Assembly (NCBI GenBank): GCA_017629415.1
Contig: JAGBXG010000383.1
Location: 1 to 15,886, forward strand
From: Pseudomonadota bacterium
GTDB taxonomy: Bacteria > Myxococcota > Bradymonadia > UBA4248
Direction: 5' to 3'
Length of the DNA: 15,886 nt
Position numbers and translations under genes: made by a program. How positions within the stretch are numbered: the first letter of the stretch is position 1; every line of letters begins with the position of its first letter. The notes under the pieces are model-generated. The model worked only from the letters and a program-made list of their open reading frames with translations. It was not told where the DNA came from and did no database searches. Shown piece after piece: positions 14,081 to 15,886 of this stretch.

Positions 14081-14107
14081 AAAAGCTCGCCAAACTGGCG
14101 AGCTTTT
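14081..14107. terminator. Terminator after the TSP3-OmpA gene
   Basis: AAAAGCTCGCC (14081-14091) and GGCGAGCTTTT (14097-14107) form an 11-bp stem with a 5-base loop. On the minus strand eight T follow (complement of A 14077-14084), so it terminates the TSP3-OmpA gene. A second stem, 14116-14124/14133-14141 (ATTTCATCC/GGATGAAAT), starts right at that gene's stop codon. Confidence 0.88.
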
Positions 14108-14140
14108 TGGAGAAAATTTCATCCATTCCGTGGGATGAAA

Positions 14141-15886
14141 TCAGTTGCTGAAATCGTATCCGGCTTCAGCGGCGTTTTCATCATCCGACGGCTGAGATCC
14201 ACCTTCAGGCGTTTTCGCATCTTCCGGCAAACCGAGAACGACGAATTCAACACGACGGTTACGCGCACGGCCTTCCTTCGTATCGTTCGTATCAATGGGA
14301 TTATCGGGACCATAACCGATAGCATTGAGACGAGCCGCATCCACGCCGCGTTCTACCAAGTATTTCATGACAGAATCGGCACGATCCTGAGAAAGTTTCT
14401 TATTATACTTGTACTTACCACGGCTGTCGGTATGACCTTCGACGGTAACGTTACCCACATGCGGGTTATCGATAAGCAGCTGTGCGACTTGATTGAGTAA
14501 TTCGAACGATTCTTCTTTGATAATTGCCTTAGAAGTTTCGAAGAAGACCTGTTCTTTAATGTTAATCTTGCCTTCAGTCAGTTCAACGAGTGCATCAGGA
14601 TCGGAATCCGGGCAACCATCTTCATCTTCGAAGCCATTGAATGTTTCAGGTTCTTCCACACATTTATCGACGTCATCATAGATGCCATCGCCATCGGTAT
14701 CGAGACGAATCGGACAGCCGTTGCGGTCAACGCGTCCGCCTTCATCGGGGCAAAGATCTGCGTAATCGGGGACTGTATCGCCATCGCGATCCGGGGCACA
14801 GCCAAATTCATCGATGAAGCCAGCGCGGCCTGCAAACGGACATTTATCATCTTTATCCGGAATCGTATCGCCATCAGAATCGACCACGACATTGCGGCAT
14901 CTTTCAGGAATCTGGCTGGCAGGAGTCAACTCGGGATCCGGACAAGGATCAACAGCAGTCATATATCCGCCATATTGGTATTCGAGATCGAGCATACCAC
15001 CGTTAACCCAGTGGAAATTCAGGCCCAAAAACACGCGGACATCCGGCACACCAATACTGTTCAAACCCGTGCCAATACCTGCTGTCATTGCAAGACCGCG
15101 CCACCATTCACGCTTCTCAGATCCGCGCAAAAAACGATAACGGAAAGCCAAATCCGCTTCAAACGGACGTTCATCCGAAGTCAAATATTTATCAGACGGC
15201 TCCGTGGCAATCTCACCTCGGAAATCAAGCAACACATCAAGATCAGGATGGAAGAATGGAATGGATGCCGCACCAGAAATAATGAAAGCTTGACCCATCG
15301 TAAAATTATAAACATTACGTTTGGGACGATAACGATAGCCCAAGTTCACGGACATGCGAGCCTTTGTCCAAGGATTAAATTCAAGAGCCGCAACGATATC
15401 GAAAGTGACATATTTATCGCTGATAAACAAATCCGCATATCCCGTCGGCACACCCAACGTCGCAATCAACGCCAAACCCACAGGGTATTTGTTCAAATCT
15501 AAAATTTTACCCTTCAAGCCAATGCGCAAATCGCCAACACCTGAAGCGCCATCTGCCTTGCGAAGCGGATATTCAGCTTCGGTAAAATCCGTGCTCTCAT
15601 AAAGCAAAAAAGGCATGGCCAATGAAACTTCAACCCAGCTGAACAAAGACAAAGACAAATATAAATCCATCATCAACTGGTTAGAAATCACTGCACGATC
15701 CGCTATCTGACCGGACGCTGAATGTTCAATATCAAACGGCACATGGGCATAATTCAGATAAAAACCACCCGTCAAACGCCAATGATCTTCATCAATCATC
15801 GTGCCATAAGTCGTCACATAATCGCCAGGATTCGGAGCAGGACGCCAAAACTGAAGATTATACTTAGGAACCGGATACTTCAGCCT
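14141..15886 (-). CDS. Outer membrane protein: beta-barrel, TSP3 calcium repeats, OmpA domain (5' partial)
   Basis: The frame is open to the right edge, so the N-terminus and start are missing; 581 residues are visible. The first visible part (LQFWRPAPNPGDYV) resembles the opening of myxococcal-type OmpA barrels. A GTG at 15817 is in frame but is not taken as the start because coding-like sequence continues upstream. Residues about 24-310 are an amphipathic beta-strand barrel. Three thrombospondin type 3 repeats follow at exact 30-residue spacing (visible residues 336, 366, 396; DxDGDxxxDxxDxCP), which bind calcium and form a stiff spacer. The OmpA domain (about 440-555) has VEGHTDSRG, NKKLSQDRA and NRRVEF. 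A Gly/Asp/Glu-rich tail ends it. The protein links the outer membrane to peptidoglycan. Confidence 0.92.
   Translation of the reverse strand, partial: RLKYPVPKYNLQFWRPAPNPGDYVTTYGTMIDEDHWRLTGGFYLNYAHVPFDIEHSASGQIADRAVISNQLMMDLYLSLSLFSWVEVSLAMPFLLYESTDFTEAEYPLRKADGASGVGDLRIGLKGKILDLNKYPVGLALIATLGVPTGYADLFISDKYVTFDIVAALEFNPWTKARMSVNLGYRYRPKRNVYNFTMGQAFIISGAASIPFFHPDLDVLLDFRGEIATEPSDKYLTSDERPFEADLAFRYRFLRGSEKREWWRGLAMTAGIGTGLNSIGVPDVRVFLGLNFHWVNGGMLDLEYQYGGYMTAVDPCPDPELTPASQIPERCRNVVVDSDGDTIPDKDDKCPFAGRAGFIDEFGCAPDRDGDTVPDYADLCPDEGGRVDRNGCPIRLDTDGDGIYDDVDKCVEEPETFNGFEDEDGCPDSDPDALVELTEGKINIKEQVFFETSKAIIKEESFELLNQVAQLLIDNPHVGNVTVEGHTDSRGKYKYNKKLSQDRADSVMKYLVERGVDAARLNAIGYGPDNPIDTNDTKEGRARNRRVEFVVLGLPEDAKTPEGGSQPSDDENAAEAGYDFSN

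Noticed and set aside
15815..15817. GTG as start of the TSP3-OmpA gene
   Set aside because: The frame stays open to the window edge and encodes LQFWRPAPNPGDY, which fits the N-terminal part of this barrel family; the gene is therefore 5'-partial.

Overview
The window looks like chromosome from a diderm bacterium of the Myxococcota / former Deltaproteobacteria type, with moderate GC. The evidence is the mix of proteins: a eukaryotic-like Ser/Thr kinase, an OmpA protein with thrombospondin type 3 calcium repeats whose barrel starts with an 'FWRPAP' motif, a Cys-rich lipoprotein with an IgGFc-binding-like domain, an SPOR protein, and a second OmpA-domain protein. The exact lineage is inferred. 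No phage, insertion sequence or CRISPR array is visible.

Layout. Positions 2-199 hold the tail of an unknown plus-strand gene, which converges on a minus-strand OmpA-domain periplasmic protein (268-1293). A long intergenic region follows, with a GC-rich palindromic element and a candidate promoter, then a C-terminally membrane-anchored Ser/Thr kinase (1798-3114). A plus-strand block of nucleic-acid enzymes comes next: an RlmL-type 23S rRNA methyltransferase, an orphan SPPY-type DNA/RNA methyltransferase, and a dCTP-pyrophosphatase-like MazG-fold protein overlapping the methyltransferase by 8 bases. Then come an SPOR-domain membrane protein, a YbaK-type Cys-tRNA(Pro) deacylase, a three-tRNA operon (Gln-Gln-Glu) with a well-formed promoter and terminator, and MtnA.

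From about 9160 everything is on the minus strand. There is a single ORF joining a MutT-type Nudix hydrolase to an RlmN radical SAM methyltransferase. A four-helix membrane protein and a SpoT-like HD hydrolase are 14 bases apart. The IgGFc-binding-like lipoprotein lies upstream of them. The last gene is a TSP3-OmpA outer membrane protein that runs off the right edge.

Two themes tie the region together. One is translation quality and RNA modification: RlmL, RlmN, YbaK, tRNAs, and an alarmone-type hydrolase. The other is nucleotide-pool cleaning: a dCTPase next to a methyltransferase, and MutT fused to RlmN. The most unusual observations are the Nudix-RlmN fusion; a family of dispersed intergenic hairpins with a shared GCG-TAT...ATA-G signature at three loci; a tRNA-Gln duplicate whose only difference is loss of the conserved G19; and the methyltransferase-dCTPase pair.
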